A stretch of DNA of 64,000 nt from contig NZ_CP129113.1 of assembly GCF_030762805.1 (NCBI RefSeq), forward strand, positions 751,001-815,000, written 5' to 3'. The stretch is from Aciduricibacillus chroicocephali (lineage in GTDB: Bacteria; Bacillota; Bacilli; Bacillales; Amphibacillaceae). Under the pieces are notes generated by a model. The model was not told the DNA's origin and searched no databases. It saw nothing but the letters and a program-made list of their open reading frames with translations. Shown in pieces: positions 25,917-35,294 of this stretch (position 1 is its first letter; each line of letters opens with the position of its first letter). Position numbers and translations under genes: made by a program.

Positions 25917-26046
25917 TGGCAACAGTTCCTTTCGTACGTTATCTTAAATGTTTTTCTCTGAGTGAGCAAATTCTTTGTTAGTGAAATGAATTTGCAAAAT
26001 TGCTATAATGAGCGGGTGAAACGACGAATTGGAAGGAGCGGTTGAA

Positions 26047-26526
26047 ATGACAATTAAAACAGCTGATCTATGTGATGACTTTGCAAAAGAACTGGCAATC
26101 TGCAAGCAGCCATTCCAGTCTTATGGAGGGAAAAAGGCGTTCTCCGGCATTATCTCAACGGTTAAAGTATTCGAGGATAACGTGCTTGTAAAAGAAGCGC
26201 TTCAAACAATCCCTGAAGGACATGTGCTCGTCGTTGATGGCGGTGGAAGCAGAGAGCGTGCATTGATGGGGGACATGCTTGCAGAGATAGCAGTTAAGCG
26301 CAATCTTGCAGGAGTCATTATCAATGGTTGTGTTCGCGACACAGAAGATCTTGGCAAGATGGACCTCGGTGTCTTTGCTCTAGGAAGCTTCCCGCTCAAG
26401 AGCCGTAAAGAAGGACTTGGGGATAAGGAAATTCCGGTGACAATAGGGGATGCTGAATTCCGTCCTGGCCATTACGTCTATGCGGATGGCGATGGCGTTG
26501 TGATTGCCCAGAGAAAACTGGATTGA
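26047..26526 (+). CDS. RraA-like protein (oxaloacetate decarboxylase/aldolase fold)
   Basis: A 159-residue protein matching the RraA/HMG-aldolase family: MTIKTADLCDDF start, the GHVLVVDGGGSRERALMGDML block and the metal/active-site GCVRDTEDLGKM (near residue 98). In Proteobacteria RraA inhibits RNase E; many relatives are class II aldolases/oxaloacetate decarboxylases. Firmicutes lack the classical target, so a small-acid lyase role is equally possible. GGAAGGAG lies eight bases before the ATG. TATAAT occurs about 40 bases upstream. Monocistronic with its own terminator. Confidence 0.85.
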   Translation: MTIKTADLCDDFAKELAICKQPFQSYGGKKAFSGIISTVKVFEDNVLVKEALQTIPEGHVLVVDGGGSRERALMGDMLAEIAVKRNLAGVIINGCVRDTEDLGKMDLGVFALGSFPLKSRKEGLGDKEIPVTIGDAEFRPGHYVYADGDGVVIAQRKLD

Positions 26527-26530
26527 CGAG

Positions 26531-26571
26531 AAACCGGAAGTTGCGCAGCTGCGTAATATTTCCGGTTTTTT
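26531..26571 (+). terminator. Terminator after the rraA-like gene
   Basis: AAACCGGAA pairs with TTCCGGTTT around an inner hairpin, followed by TTTTTT. Confidence 0.85.
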
Positions 26572-26586
26572 AATGTGCAAAATCTA

Positions 26587-26617
26587 TTGACAGCCCTATT
26601 CCAAAATCGTGTATAGT
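26587..26617 (+). promoter_or_regulatory. Promoter of the GNAT gene
   Basis: TTGACA at 26587-26592. The -10 is either TGTATA (17-base spacer) or TATAGT (19-base spacer, 26612-26617). Confidence 0.6.
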
Positions 26618-26650
26618 AGAGCTACACTTTCGAGGAAGGAACGATACTGC

Positions 26651-27160
26651 ATGAATATCAGAATTGCTGAAGCAAAGGATGCAAAGATTATTCATGATCT
26701 CATGATCCGCGCTTTTACAGAATATAAGAATATGCCTGCTTCTTCATCGGCATTGGATGAAACGGAACAGTCGGTAGCCAATGACCTGAATAACGGGGAA
26801 AGAGCGATGATTTCCTATATGGATGGGGTTCCTTGTGGTGTTGTCCGTTTTGAATTGAAAGAGGATGCGCTCTACTTTTTCCGTCTCTCTGTAGCTCCTG
26901 AATTTCAACGTCGTGGAGTGGCTCGGGCGTTACTGGCGGAAATGGAAGATTATGCACTAATGAACGGCTTGCAGAAGATTCAATGCAAAGTCCGTATGAA
27001 CATGGAGAAGAATATGAAACTGTATATGTCAGCCGGCTATGCAAAGTATAATCAAAGCATCCTTGAACTGAATGGTGTGTCTCTTGATGTCGCCTGGATG
27101 GAGAAGGAACTAACCCCTGTTAAAGAGGGAACAAGCGATTTGCCCGTCTTGAATGCATAG
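26651..27160 (+). CDS. GNAT-family N-acetyltransferase
   Basis: A 169-residue acetyl-CoA-dependent acetyltransferase. The acetyl-CoA pyrophosphate loop is visible as LSVAPEFQRRGVARALLAEME (V-A-P-x-x-Q-R-R-G-x-A pattern, near residues 80-100), preceded by the VVRFELKEDALYFFRL strands. GAGGAAGGAA lies ahead of the ATG at 26651. It precedes ribD by 126 bases with a hairpin between. The riboflavin operon of B. subtilis carries a GNAT gene (ribT), but this protein is longer and not obviously RibT. Substrate unknown. Confidence 0.82.
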   Translation: MNIRIAEAKDAKIIHDLMIRAFTEYKNMPASSSALDETEQSVANDLNNGERAMISYMDGVPCGVVRFELKEDALYFFRLSVAPEFQRRGVARALLAEMEDYALMNGLQKIQCKVRMNMEKNMKLYMSAGYAKYNQSILELNGVSLDVAWMEKELTPVKEGTSDLPVLNA

Positions 27161-27218
27161 TGGTATAATAGGGATAAGAATGATTTGAAACGAAACATAG
27201 ATGAAGATTGTTAAAAGA

Positions 27219-27245
27219 AGCCTCTGAAGCACTCAGGGGCTTTTC
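27219..27245 (+). terminator. Short terminator/attenuator between GNAT and ribD
   Basis: AGCCTCTGA pairs with TCAGGGGCT (one G-T pair), then TTTTC. No FMN (RFN) aptamer sequence precedes it. Confidence 0.6.
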
Positions 27246-27286
27246 GGCTTATTCAGCCGGAAATGATGATTCGGGAGATGAGGCTG

Positions 27287-28384
27287 TTGATTCAGACAGA
27301 TGAAATGTATATGAAAATGGCTTTGAACCTGGCACAGGAAGTAGCAGGGCAGACGAGTCCGAACCCGCCTGTTGGAGCAGTAGTAGTGAAAGACGGAGAA
27401 GTTATTGGCTTCGGTGCACATTTAAAGGCTGGGGGACCGCATGCGGAAGTCCACGCGATCAATATGGCTGGTGAACGTGTAAAAGGTGCAACAATCTATG
27501 TGACACTGGAACCGTGCAGCCATTATGGTAAAACCCCGCCTTGTGCAGAGCTAATCGTAAAAAGCGGTATTAAAAGATGCGTTGTAGCAGTCAAGGATGT
27601 GAATGATCTTGTAGCTGGCAAAGGAATTGCCTTATTGCAGGAATCCGGTATAGAAGTCGAAGTTGGGGTCTTGGAAGAAGAGGCTTTGAAGGTGAATGAG
27701 GCTTTTTTCCACTATGTCCGCACTAAAATGCCGTATGTTACTTTAAAGACAGCAGCAAGTCTCGACGGTAAAACGGCTACGCACACAGGGGAGAGCAAAT
27801 GGATCACAGGCAGTGAAGCGCGAGTCGATGTTCATCGTGACAGACATAAACACGATGCCATACTTGTCGGGGTCAATACCGTAATTCAGGACAATCCGAG
27901 TCTGACAGCCCGCATCCCGGGAGGCAGTAGGAATCCTCTGCGCATCATTATGGATACGAGGCTTAATACCCCCGAAGATGCTGTAATTGTAACAGACCAA
28001 AAAGCTGAAACATGGATCTTCACAAGTAATGCAGTCTCTGATGAGAAGATTGAGCGTTTTGCTAATCATGAAGGTGTTCGGATTTTTCGACTGGAAGAGG
28101 AAGAAGTCACTGTTGAGACGGTACTCCGAACGCTCGGTGAAAAGGGAATTATGACACTTTACGTGGAAGGTGGAGCGGCAATCCATGCATCTTTCCTGGA
28201 AGCGAAACTGTTCAATCAAGTTATCCTTTATTTTGCACCGAAGCTAATTGGAGGGCGAGAAGCGCCAACTGTGTTTGCAGGCAGGGGTTTTGCCAGTATT
28301 GAAGAATCAATGGAACTGGTTATTGAAACTTTTGAAAAAATCGGTCCAGATCTTAAAATTGTCGCCAAACCTAAAGTAGTTTAA
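27287..28384 (+). CDS. ribD: RibD, bifunctional pyrimidine deaminase/reductase
   Basis: A 365-residue, two-domain riboflavin enzyme converting diamino-hydroxy-ribosylaminopyrimidine phosphate to the reduced uracil derivative. The N-terminal deaminase has the zinc set HAEVHAI and PCSHYGKTPPCAE. The C-terminal reductase begins MPYVTLKTAASLDGKTATHTGESKWITG and includes DNPSLTAR and LYVEGGAAIH. All key residues appear present. The start is uncertain: TTG 27287 lies nine bases after CGGGAG, whereas ATG 27278 touches that site. It precedes a RibBA-like gene by 77 bases. No ribE or ribH and no FMN riboswitch are present. Confidence 0.9.
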   Translation: MIQTDEMYMKMALNLAQEVAGQTSPNPPVGAVVVKDGEVIGFGAHLKAGGPHAEVHAINMAGERVKGATIYVTLEPCSHYGKTPPCAELIVKSGIKRCVVAVKDVNDLVAGKGIALLQESGIEVEVGVLEEEALKVNEAFFHYVRTKMPYVTLKTAASLDGKTATHTGESKWITGSEARVDVHRDRHKHDAILVGVNTVIQDNPSLTARIPGGSRNPLRIIMDTRLNTPEDAVIVTDQKAETWIFTSNAVSDEKIERFANHEGVRIFRLEEEEVTVETVLRTLGEKGIMTLYVEGGAAIHASFLEAKLFNQVILYFAPKLIGGREAPTVFAGRGFASIEESMELVIETFEKIGPDLKIVAKPKVV

Positions 28385-28461
28385 AAACTCCATTTTTGTC
28401 CAAACGTTTTAAAGATTAATTGAATTAATAGTAAATAATTAAATGAATTAGGGGTGGGGAC

Positions 28462-29574
28462 ATGGCATTATCCGTGGAAAAAGTCGCAGCAAGCCTAAAA
28501 CTTGGCAATTCAATTATAATCCGTGATGAAACAAATGGAAAAGCCGCTGTATTTATGCTTGCCGATCAGGCAGCTTTTGATAAATTAAGTAAGTTTAAAA
28601 ATCTGTTCGGAGACATTCAGCTTGTACTCAGTGCACATATGGCGAAGCAGCTTGGCTATAAAACGGCCTTGTCTCAGCAATCATGCGCAGTAAGGGAAGC
28701 ATCAGCACAACAGATTATCGCATATGCAGATAAGTTGCTCCATCGCGCTGGAGAGGAACCAATTTCCTTGGCATCAAGTCCGGTGGATATTATTGCAGCT
28801 GCAGATGGAGGCGTACTCAAATCAGAAGGGCTTGCTGAGGCAGCTGTTGACCTTGCGAAGCTTGCGGGAGCCGTTCCAGCTGGATATCTTGCTGTATGTG
28901 AAGGTGAACTCTCTTCTGAAGAGAATATGAGTACAATTACGATACAGGATATGGTCGATTATCGAAAAGGGCACGAGAACCATATTGTTCGAGAAGTTGA
29001 AACAGTCTTGCCTAGTGCTTTCGGTGATTTTCAAATTGTTGGGTATTCCAATGATTTGGATGATAAAGAACATATCGCCATTGTAAAAGGAGATATAGCG
29101 AACGGAGAGCCGGTTTTGGCACGAATTCATTCTGAGTGCTTTACAGGGGACATTTTTGGCTCACATCGTTGTGACTGTGGTCCTCAGCTTCATGCTGCTC
29201 TTGCAAAAATAGAAGAGGCGGGACGCGGAATCATTATCTATATGAGACAGGAAGGACGCGGCATCGGGCTGATCAACAAACTCCGCGCTTACAAACTTCA
29301 GGATGAAGGACGCGACACACATCAGGCGAACCTTGAGCTTGGTTTCAAGGCGGATGCGCGTGAATATCATCTTTCAGCTCAGATACTTCAAGACTTGGGT
29401 GTTGGAGAGGTCAAGCTAATGACGAATAATCCAGACAAGATCTCTGAACTTAAGAAATACGGAATCAACATCATTGAGCGTATCCCACTACAGACAGGCT
29501 TGAATGAGAACAATAAGCATTATATGGAAACAAAATTGCATAAGTTTGGCCATTTGCTTAATCTACATTCCTGA
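28462..29574 (+). CDS. ribA: RibBA-like protein: degenerate DHBP synthase + GTP cyclohydrolase II
   Basis: A 370-residue fusion. The C-terminal GTP cyclohydrolase II half is intact: zinc cysteines in [39 protein letters not shown], and [15 protein letters not shown]. It should open the imidazole ring of GTP. The N-terminal ~195 residues retain the length and general layout of 3,4-dihydroxy-2-butanone-4-phosphate synthase, but the acidic DDEDRENEGD catalytic loop is replaced by [12 protein letters not shown], the TDSHHTAF region is gone, and the late RAGHTEAAVD motif reads [10 protein letters not shown]. So RibB activity is probably lost. GGGGTGGGG precedes the ATG. Probably co-transcribed with ribD. 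Confidence 0.85.
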   Translation: MALSVEKVAASLKLGNSIIIRDETNGKAAVFMLADQAAFDKLSKFKNLFGDIQLVLSAHMAKQLGYKTALSQQSCAVREASAQQIIAYADKLLHRAGEEPISLASSPVDIIAAADGGVLKSEGLAEAAVDLAKLAGAVPAGYLAVCEGELSSEENMSTITIQDMVDYRKGHENHIVREVETVLPSAFGDFQIVGYSNDLDDKEHIAIVKGDIANGEPVLARIHSECFTGDIFGSHRCDCGPQLHAALAKIEEAGRGIIIYMRQEGRGIGLINKLRAYKLQDEGRDTHQANLELGFKADAREYHLSAQILQDLGVGEVKLMTNNPDKISELKKYGINIIERIPLQTGLNENNKHYMETKLHKFGHLLNLHS

Positions 29575-29650
29575 TTGAGCGGGTCTTGGGAGCATGTGTC
29601 AGGCTATGTTTGTCTCATGCTCCTTCAATACATATTAAGGGGGAGTCGGT

Positions 29651-29851
29651 TTGCAGCCGGTTAAATTTTTGTCCTATCAATTGATGGCCATCGTAGTAAT
29701 TTGGCTCGGGATGCTTTTCTTCTTCAAAGAACTTTCAGAATCAAGCAAGACGATTTTTTACATAGTAACTTCTTGGATGCTGCTCCTGATTGTATTGCTA
29801 ATCAAGGAATTTGCGAAGAAACGCAAGTTGAACAACAACCGTGGGGAATAG
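29651..29851 (+). CDS. Small two-helix membrane protein (66 aa)
   Basis: A TTG-started frame behind AAGGGGGAG encoding 66 residues with two hydrophobic helices (about residues 9-26 and 35-51) and a basic cytoplasmic tail (KEFAKKRKLNNNRGE). No family is recognised. Its stop lies immediately before the ribosome site of the ABC-F gene, suggesting translational coupling and co-transcription with that gene. Function unknown. Confidence 0.65.
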   Translation: MQPVKFLSYQLMAIVVIWLGMLFFFKELSESSKTIFYIVTSWMLLLIVLLIKEFAKKRKLNNNRGE

Positions 29852-29860
29852 GTGAGATAT

Positions 29861-31756
29861 ATGCTAACAGTTGAACAATTACATAAATCATACGGCGACA
29901 AAGTCCTGTTTGAAAATATTAGCGGTACGGTAAGAGAGAAAGACCGTATTGGTCTGATCGGTGTGAATGGTACAGGTAAATCCAGCTTTCTGAAAATCAT
30001 TGCGGGCATTGATTCGCCTGACAGTGGTGAAATCAAGCATAGCAAAGACTACCGTGTTGAATATCTGGCGCAAGATCCGGACCTTGATCCGAATCTGACT
30101 GTCATTGAACAGATTTACTATGGAGACGCTGAAATCATGCAGGCAATGCGTGAATATGAAAAGGCTATTCAGTATCTGGAAAAAGAGCCCGATAACAGTC
30201 ATGCTCAGAGCCATCTGCTGGAAATGCAGCAAAAGATGGACAATCTGGAAGCTTGGGATGCGAACGCTCAGGCGAAGACAGTCCTTACGAAACTTGGTGT
30301 CAATTATTTCGATAAAGGAGTCGGCGAGCTTTCAGGAGGTCAGCGTAAACGTATTGCGATTGCAAAGGCGCTTATTCAGCCTGCTGACTTGCTAATCCTT
30401 GATGAGCCGACAAACCATCTAGATAATGAAACAGTAGAATGGCTAGAGAAGTATTTGGCCAATTATCCTGGCGCATTGCTTCTTGTAACCCATGATCGGT
30501 ATTTCCTTAACCGTGTGACGAACCGAATCTGGGAACTTGATCTTGGACAGCTCTATTCCTACGAAGGGAATTATGAGTACTTCCTAGAGAAGAAAGCAGA
30601 ACGTGAGTCAGAGGAACGTGCCAGTGAACAAAAACATGCAAATACACTTCGAAAAGAGCTTGCCTGGCTGCGCCGTGGAGCAAAAGCCCGTTCAACAAAG
30701 CAGAGAGCACGAATTGGCAGAATTGAAGAGATGCAGGATAAGACCTTCAATACGAAGAAGGATGAGGCTGAATTCCAAGTTGGATCGACAAGACTTGGAA
30801 AAAAAGTCATTGAGCTGGTCAATGTGAAGAAGGAATTTGCTGATCGAGAGCTTGTCCATGACTTCAGCTATCTATTAAAGCCGGGCGATAAAATCGGAAT
30901 CATTGGTCCAAATGGCGCAGGGAAGACGACATTGCTCAATATGATGGCCGGACGAATCAAGCCGGATGCAGGTGAAATTGAGACTGGCGAGACAGTGAAA
31001 ATCGGCTATTATACTCAAGGGGATGAAGAGCTGGACGGCGACCAGCGCGTCGTCGATTATATAAAAGAAACAGCCCAAGTCATCCATGCTAAAGATGGAG
31101 AAGTAATTACAGCTGAGCAAATGCTGGAGCGTTTCTTATTCCCGCGTTCTGTACAATATACGTATATTCGTAAATTATCTGGTGGAGAGCGACGCAGGCT
31201 TTATTTGTTGAAAGTCCTCATGACAGAGCCGAATGTGCTGTTTCTGGATGAGCCGACGAATGATCTTGATACACAAACACTCGGCGTACTCGAGGAATAT
31301 CTCGGGAATTTCCCCGGCGTCATCGTAACTGTTTCTCACGACCGCTATTTCCTTGACCGGGTTATTGACAGACTGCTTGTGTTCAAAGGTGTGGGAAAAG
31401 TCAAAGAATTCTACGGGAATTACAGTGAGTATTTGGAGGACATTCAGGAAGAAGCGCGACAAGAAACTAAGCAAAAGGCTGCTACACCTGCACGTCAAAA
31501 AACAGCAAATAAAAAACCTGTCAAATTAAGCTATAAAGACCAGAAGGAATGGGACGCTATTGAAGATGAAATTGCGGGCCTTGAGGAACAAATTGAATCA
31601 TTGACTGAGGCGATTTCAGCCGCCGGAAGTGATTCTGGCAAGGTGCAGGATTTGTATAGAGAACAGCAAGAAGCAGAAACGCAGCTCGAAGCAAAAATGG
31701 AAAGATGGGAAGAACTCTCTCTCCTTGTTGAAGAGCTTGAGAATAATAAGAAATAG
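29861..31756 (+). CDS. ABC-F family ATPase (Uup/YfmR type)
   Basis: A 631-residue soluble protein with two ABC cassettes and no membrane domain. Cassette 1 has Walker A GVNGTGKSS, signature LSGGQRKRIAIA and Walker B LLILDEPTNHLD. The inter-domain P-site tippler linker is charged (residues ~235-310). Cassette 2 has GPNGAGKTT, LSGGERRRLYLL and LFLDEPTNDLD. A C-terminal coiled coil (residues ~545-631) marks the Uup/YfmR branch. Such proteins act on the ribosome E site, relieving stalling and aiding 50S assembly. I take ATG 29861 with AGGTGAG five bases upstream, rather than GTG 29852. Confidence 0.9.
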   Translation: MLTVEQLHKSYGDKVLFENISGTVREKDRIGLIGVNGTGKSSFLKIIAGIDSPDSGEIKHSKDYRVEYLAQDPDLDPNLTVIEQIYYGDAEIMQAMREYEKAIQYLEKEPDNSHAQSHLLEMQQKMDNLEAWDANAQAKTVLTKLGVNYFDKGVGELSGGQRKRIAIAKALIQPADLLILDEPTNHLDNETVEWLEKYLANYPGALLLVTHDRYFLNRVTNRIWELDLGQLYSYEGNYEYFLEKKAERESEERASEQKHANTLRKELAWLRRGAKARSTKQRARIGRIEEMQDKTFNTKKDEAEFQVGSTRLGKKVIELVNVKKEFADRELVHDFSYLLKPGDKIGIIGPNGAGKTTLLNMMAGRIKPDAGEIETGETVKIGYYTQGDEELDGDQRVVDYIKETAQVIHAKDGEVITAEQMLERFLFPRSVQYTYIRKLSGGERRRLYLLKVLMTEPNVLFLDEPTNDLDTQTLGVLEEYLGNFPGVIVTVSHDRYFLDRVIDRLLVFKGVGKVKEFYGNYSEYLEDIQEEARQETKQKAATPARQKTANKKPVKLSYKDQKEWDAIEDEIAGLEEQIESLTEAISAAGSDSGKVQDLYREQQEAETQLEAKMERWEELSLLVEELENNKK

Positions 31757-31797
31757 TTAAGAAGAAATGGCATCGACAAAGAAGAGGGGTGTCAGAT

Positions 31798-32850
31798 TTG
31801 AAACAAATTTATACGGACGTGATCCAGTTCAGAGGGAGTCATTATGACTACGGGCTTATGCAGGGAGAGCTTCTTGTCGACTCCCTCACAATTGAAAATA
31901 GGGAAAAACAATGGCGCCTGCGCAAGCCTCGTTTTGAAATCAATGAGCAGGAAGCAAAAGAAGCAATTACTCGCTATGCACCATTTTTGTGGGACGAGCT
32001 GATTGGTCTGCAGGACGCACTTAAATGGCCGCTCCAGCACATACTGCAGGATTTCGGAGGCTACCGAAATGAAATGGGCAAAAGCGGTTGTTCAACCATT
32101 ACAGGGAAAGACTATCTGATCCGTAACTATGATTACCACCCGAAGACGTACGAAGGACGATACACACTATATCAGCCTTCTGATGGCGGCAATGCAATGA
32201 TTGGGCCTTCTCAGCGGATCACGGGGCGGATGGATGGCATGAATGAGCATGGTCTGGCAATGGGGTATAACTTCATGCATCGTAAAATTCCTGGTGACGG
32301 ATTCATTTGCAATGCAATTGGCAGAATCATACTGGAATCATGCAAAACTGCCGAGGAAGCTGCTGATCTTCTGGCAGAAATCCCACACCGACATTCTTTC
32401 AGTTATATATTATTTGATAAAACAGGAACTTCATATGTTGTGGAAGCAACCCCGCGTACAGTAGATATAAGAGAAGCGAATATGTGCACGAATCATTTTG
32501 AGCGGCTTGAGCATGAAAACAGGCGTGTACTAAGTGAATCCAAGGAACGGATGGATGTTATCCGCCAAAATAACGTTCCTGATATGGATGCCCGGTCTGC
32601 ATTTCGAATGCTGAACGATTCCGATAAGGGGATATTCTCCGATGAATATCGTAATTGGTCTGGAACAATTCATACTTCTGGGTACCTTCCAATGGAAATG
32701 AAAGCCTGGTTTTCTCTTGGTGGTGACAAGGAACCAGAAGAAATTGATTTCAACGCCTGGCTGCAGGGTGAAGACCTTAAAGCTGAAACATTCCAAGGTC
32801 AAGTCGACACAACACTAGGATTCCTAAGCCAAGACGAAAATGTTAAGTGA
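31798..32850 (+). CDS. C45-family autoproteolytic acyltransferase/hydrolase
   Basis: A 350-residue N-terminal-nucleophile hydrolase related to acyl-CoA:6-aminopenicillanic acid acyltransferase. The IQFRGSHYDYGLMQGELL start, the probable self-cleavage/nucleophile Cys in MGKSGCSTI (near residue 98), the IRNYDYHP stretch and GMNEHGLAMGYNF are family features. Autocleavage before that Cys would create the active form. These enzymes hydrolyse or transfer acyl groups on amide substrates; the natural substrate is unknown. TTG 31798 sits about nine bases from GAGGGG; GTG 31789 abuts that site. Follows the ABC-F gene by 41 bases, so likely the same operon. Confidence 0.83.
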   Translation: MKQIYTDVIQFRGSHYDYGLMQGELLVDSLTIENREKQWRLRKPRFEINEQEAKEAITRYAPFLWDELIGLQDALKWPLQHILQDFGGYRNEMGKSGCSTITGKDYLIRNYDYHPKTYEGRYTLYQPSDGGNAMIGPSQRITGRMDGMNEHGLAMGYNFMHRKIPGDGFICNAIGRIILESCKTAEEAADLLAEIPHRHSFSYILFDKTGTSYVVEATPRTVDIREANMCTNHFERLEHENRRVLSESKERMDVIRQNNVPDMDARSAFRMLNDSDKGIFSDEYRNWSGTIHTSGYLPMEMKAWFSLGGDKEPEEIDFNAWLQGEDLKAETFQGQVDTTLGFLSQDENVK

Positions 32851-32915
32851 TTTAGAAAAGCGAAAGCGGCTCGTATAGAAGAGGAATAAACGCTAATCTT
32901 AAATATAACATGGGA

Positions 32916-32942
32916 AAAGCCTGCCGATATGGCAGGCTTTTT
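32916..32942 (+). terminator. Terminator of the ABC-F/C45 operon
   Basis: AAAGCCTGCC and GGCAGGCTTT form a perfect 10-bp stem with a five-base loop. Confidence 0.85.
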
Positions 32943-32966
32943 AGTTGCGCTCATGATGTGGGAATC

Positions 32967-33110
32967 ATGATGAATGAAGTAATGCATTTAAAGAGGGAGT
33001 TGCATGCGGAGCGATTATTGGCAGGTTTTGTTGAAAAAGAGGGTGTAAACGATTTCAACTTTTTCCAAAAGGGAAATACTCAAGGAGTTTTGCTCTTTGA
33101 ATATTTCTGA
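32967..33110 (+). CDS. Possible small protein (47 aa), doubtful
   Basis: A 47-residue frame, MMNEVMHLKRELHAERLLAG followed by FVEKEGVNDFNFF and a hydrophobic end. It has two adjacent ATGs but only a weak GTGGGA ribosome site and no promoter evidence. It could be real or chance. The remainder of the 307-base gap 32851-33158 holds only the terminator. Confidence 0.25.
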   Translation: MMNEVMHLKRELHAERLLAGFVEKEGVNDFNFFQKGNTQGVLLFEYF

Positions 33111-33158
33111 ACCAATTTATTTCGTCCTTACATGCCATGCAGATATAGTATGCGGATA

Positions 33159-33620
33159 TTAACTGTAGGCGCGTGTAGCAATGAATTTCTTATAACGGTC
33201 AGCGTATAGCTCTTCTTTGGACTTAAGCTGAACGACATTGTCTGATTTGAATTCAACGACATTGTCCGGTTTGTTCAAGCCAGTGTAGTATGCGTATTTA
33301 TTGCGAAGCACTTCATAAATGTCGTGTTTCCAGGGCCCTTTGAACGTAACTGTTTCATCTTTGCTTAGCTTGTGGGCAAGTGAAATCTGTTCAACTGTAA
33401 CATTCTCAAATACAACGTTAATGTCGTACTTGACCGTATCACCATAAGGTACTGGATCACTAATGAGAACCTTCGTCTTTTCATTGATATGGATCTCATT
33501 CTGTTCATTGTGGAAAATCTTCAGCACATTGCGGAAATAGAGCATTCTGCGCTTTCTTTCCAGACGCCCAAGTGTATAGAAGATACCGAAAAAGACCACC
33601 AAACCCAATGCAAGATACAT
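33159..33620 (-). CDS. Single-pass membrane protein of unknown function (153 aa)
   Basis: From the ATG at 33620 (GAAGGAG at the proper spacing) the protein has one N-terminal helix (residues ~2-18), a basic RLERKRRMLYFR stop-transfer stretch, and a ~130-residue cytoplasmic domain rich in charged residues and beta-strand patterns (KTKVLISDPVPYGDTVKYDI, TVTFKGPWKHDIYEVL). I do not recognise the family. It is adjacent to, and on the same strand as, mreBH but 239 bases downstream, so linkage is uncertain. Confidence 0.65.
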   Translation of the reverse strand: MYLALGLVVFFGIFYTLGRLERKRRMLYFRNVLKIFHNEQNEIHINEKTKVLISDPVPYGDTVKYDINVVFENVTVEQISLAHKLSKDETVTFKGPWKHDIYEVLRNKYAYYTGLNKPDNVVEFKSDNVVQLKSKEELYADRYKKFIATRAYS

Positions 33621-33859
33621 ATGATCATCTCCTTCAATACTATTCAGTTTTGACAAATTGCAGTCCACTTTGTTAAAAAATGAGCAAGGTAAGAAAAGAA
33701 GTATGTTGTGGTGTAAGAGGAAAGAAGCAAGTTGTTTAAACTCTTTATATTATGTACTTATTATAGTGCTTCAGGTAAGAAAAGGCAATAGTGATTACCA
33801 TGAATTTCAAAAGAAAAAGAGCATCCTTCTCAAAAACTGAGTTGGATACTCTGATTTGG

Positions 33860-34867
33860 TTATCTAGCTGCTTTTTGCAATTTAGAAATCATTTTAACCG
33901 CTCGTCCAGTACCGATTGCCACGGATTCAAGTGGGTTCGGTGCGATATGCACAGGTACGATAATCTTTTTCGCAAGCCATTGCTGCAAACCGTTCAGAAG
34001 GGCGCCACCACCTGTGAGTACGATACCATGATCAACGATATCTCCACTTAGTTCTGGAGGACAATTTTCAAGTGTAGCTCTGATCGCTTCAAGTATTTGT
34101 TCGAGAGATTCTGAAATTGCCGAATGGATTTCTTTGGAGGAGATCTCCACGGTTTTCGGAAGTCCGGTCACCATGTCACGGCCACGAACATCAGTCTTTG
34201 TTTCTTCATGGTCAGGATCAGCATTGCCGATTTCAATTTTTATATTTTCTGCAGTTCTTTCACCGACAAGGACGTTGTACTTCTTACGTATATATTGGAT
34301 GATTTCTTCGTCAAATTTGTCGCCACCAACACGGACAGCATTACATGAAACGACACCGCCGAATGAGATGATACCGACTTCAGAAGTTCCGCCTCCGATA
34401 TCTACTATAACGTTTGCAATCGGTTCATCGACAGGCAGGTCTGCTCCGATAGCGGCAGCAACAGGTTCTTCAATAAGATGGACATTTTTAGCTCCATAAC
34501 TTGCAACTGCGTTATGAATGGCACGACGCTCTACAGATGTACTTCCAGAAGGTGTACATACGACAATTGTAGGCTTTCTAAGGGAAGTGCCGATAATCTT
34601 GCTCGTCTTTTTTAGGAATGCTTTGAGCATCTGAGCTGTAACGTCATAGTCTGCGATAACGCCGTCTTTCAAAGGACGAATTGGCATGATGTTCTGTGGT
34701 GTCTTACCGATCATCAATTTTGCTTCGTTGCCCACTGCGACGACTTCTTTAGTTGTTACATCTATGGCGACTACAGACGGCTCGTTAAGGACGATCCCTT
34801 TTTGTTCAGTGTAAATGAGGATATTGGCAGTACCAAGATCGATACCGATTTCAGAGTGAGATAACAT
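33860..34867 (-). CDS. mreBH: MreBH, actin-like cell-shape protein
   Basis: A 335-residue bacterial actin. ATP-site motifs are intact: phosphate-1 [12 protein letters not shown] (near residue 7), phosphate-2 [13 protein letters not shown] and adenosine motif VLTGGGALL. The sequence matches MreBH more than MreB or Mbl, for example the [12 protein letters not shown] and [14 protein letters not shown] stretches. In Bacillus, MreBH guides lateral-wall synthesis and localises the LytE endopeptidase, and it becomes important at low magnesium. GGAGGAACC lies upstream of the ATG. The 427-base region upstream holds a TTGACA and a SigI-like ACCCCG element; both are tentative. Confidence 0.92.
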   Translation of the reverse strand: MLSHSEIGIDLGTANILIYTEQKGIVLNEPSVVAIDVTTKEVVAVGNEAKLMIGKTPQNIMPIRPLKDGVIADYDVTAQMLKAFLKKTSKIIGTSLRKPTIVVCTPSGSTSVERRAIHNAVASYGAKNVHLIEEPVAAAIGADLPVDEPIANVIVDIGGGTSEVGIISFGGVVSCNAVRVGGDKFDEEIIQYIRKKYNVLVGERTAENIKIEIGNADPDHEETKTDVRGRDMVTGLPKTVEISSKEIHSAISESLEQILEAIRATLENCPPELSGDIVDHGIVLTGGGALLNGLQQWLAKKIIVPVHIAPNPLESVAIGTGRAVKMISKLQKAAR

Positions 34868-35294
34868 GTAAAGGTTCCTCCAATAAGACTTATTTCATCT
34901 TTGCATATAATTCCGGAAAAACAGCTTATTTGCGGGGTGCGACATAATGCGACACCACTTACATGTAAAGAATACTAGTTTCATAGGAAGGATGGCAAGT
35001 GTCCCGGGGACTAGTAACAGATTTGTTACATACTGCCTTTGTTCTGTAATATTTATTACATCCAAAAATACTGTCAATAAGCATTTTTGTAAAAATAATT
35101 CCATCACATCCCCATACTGGAAGCTTGGGTAAAAATGTAAAATTAACCGAATCCCTGATGGAATACGGAATTCACATTGAGCTTGCAGGTAGCGGGAAAC
35201 TCAAAAAGAGATACTGGAAGATTATGCATCAATTGTTACAAAAAATATGTGCTATGATCAATTTGCCAAAACGGCAGGAAAGGATGAGATTAAC
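34868..35294. other. 427-bp divergent intergenic region (mreBH / CAP protein)
   Basis: No gene is seen. On the minus strand TTGACA (35067-35072 region) and a downstream CACCCCG...CGGAA pair (around 34915-34940) are candidate SigA and SigI promoter parts for mreBH. On the plus strand TATGAT precedes the CAP gene, without a good -35. Confidence 0.4.

Noticed and set aside
27161..27286. FMN riboswitch expected before ribD
   Set aside because: The conserved RFN blocks (AGGATCTTCGGGGC and GACCGGCGG) are absent; only a short hairpin is present.
29589..29623. Terminator after the RibBA-like gene
   Set aside because: An 8-bp hairpin exists (GGAGCATG/CATGCTCC), but with a 19-base loop and no T-run; it may be only structural, and read-through to the next genes is possible.
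33658..33840. 60-residue plus-strand frame between the 153-aa gene and mreBH
   Set aside because: No ribosome site, biased low-complexity composition and no promoter; treated as chance.
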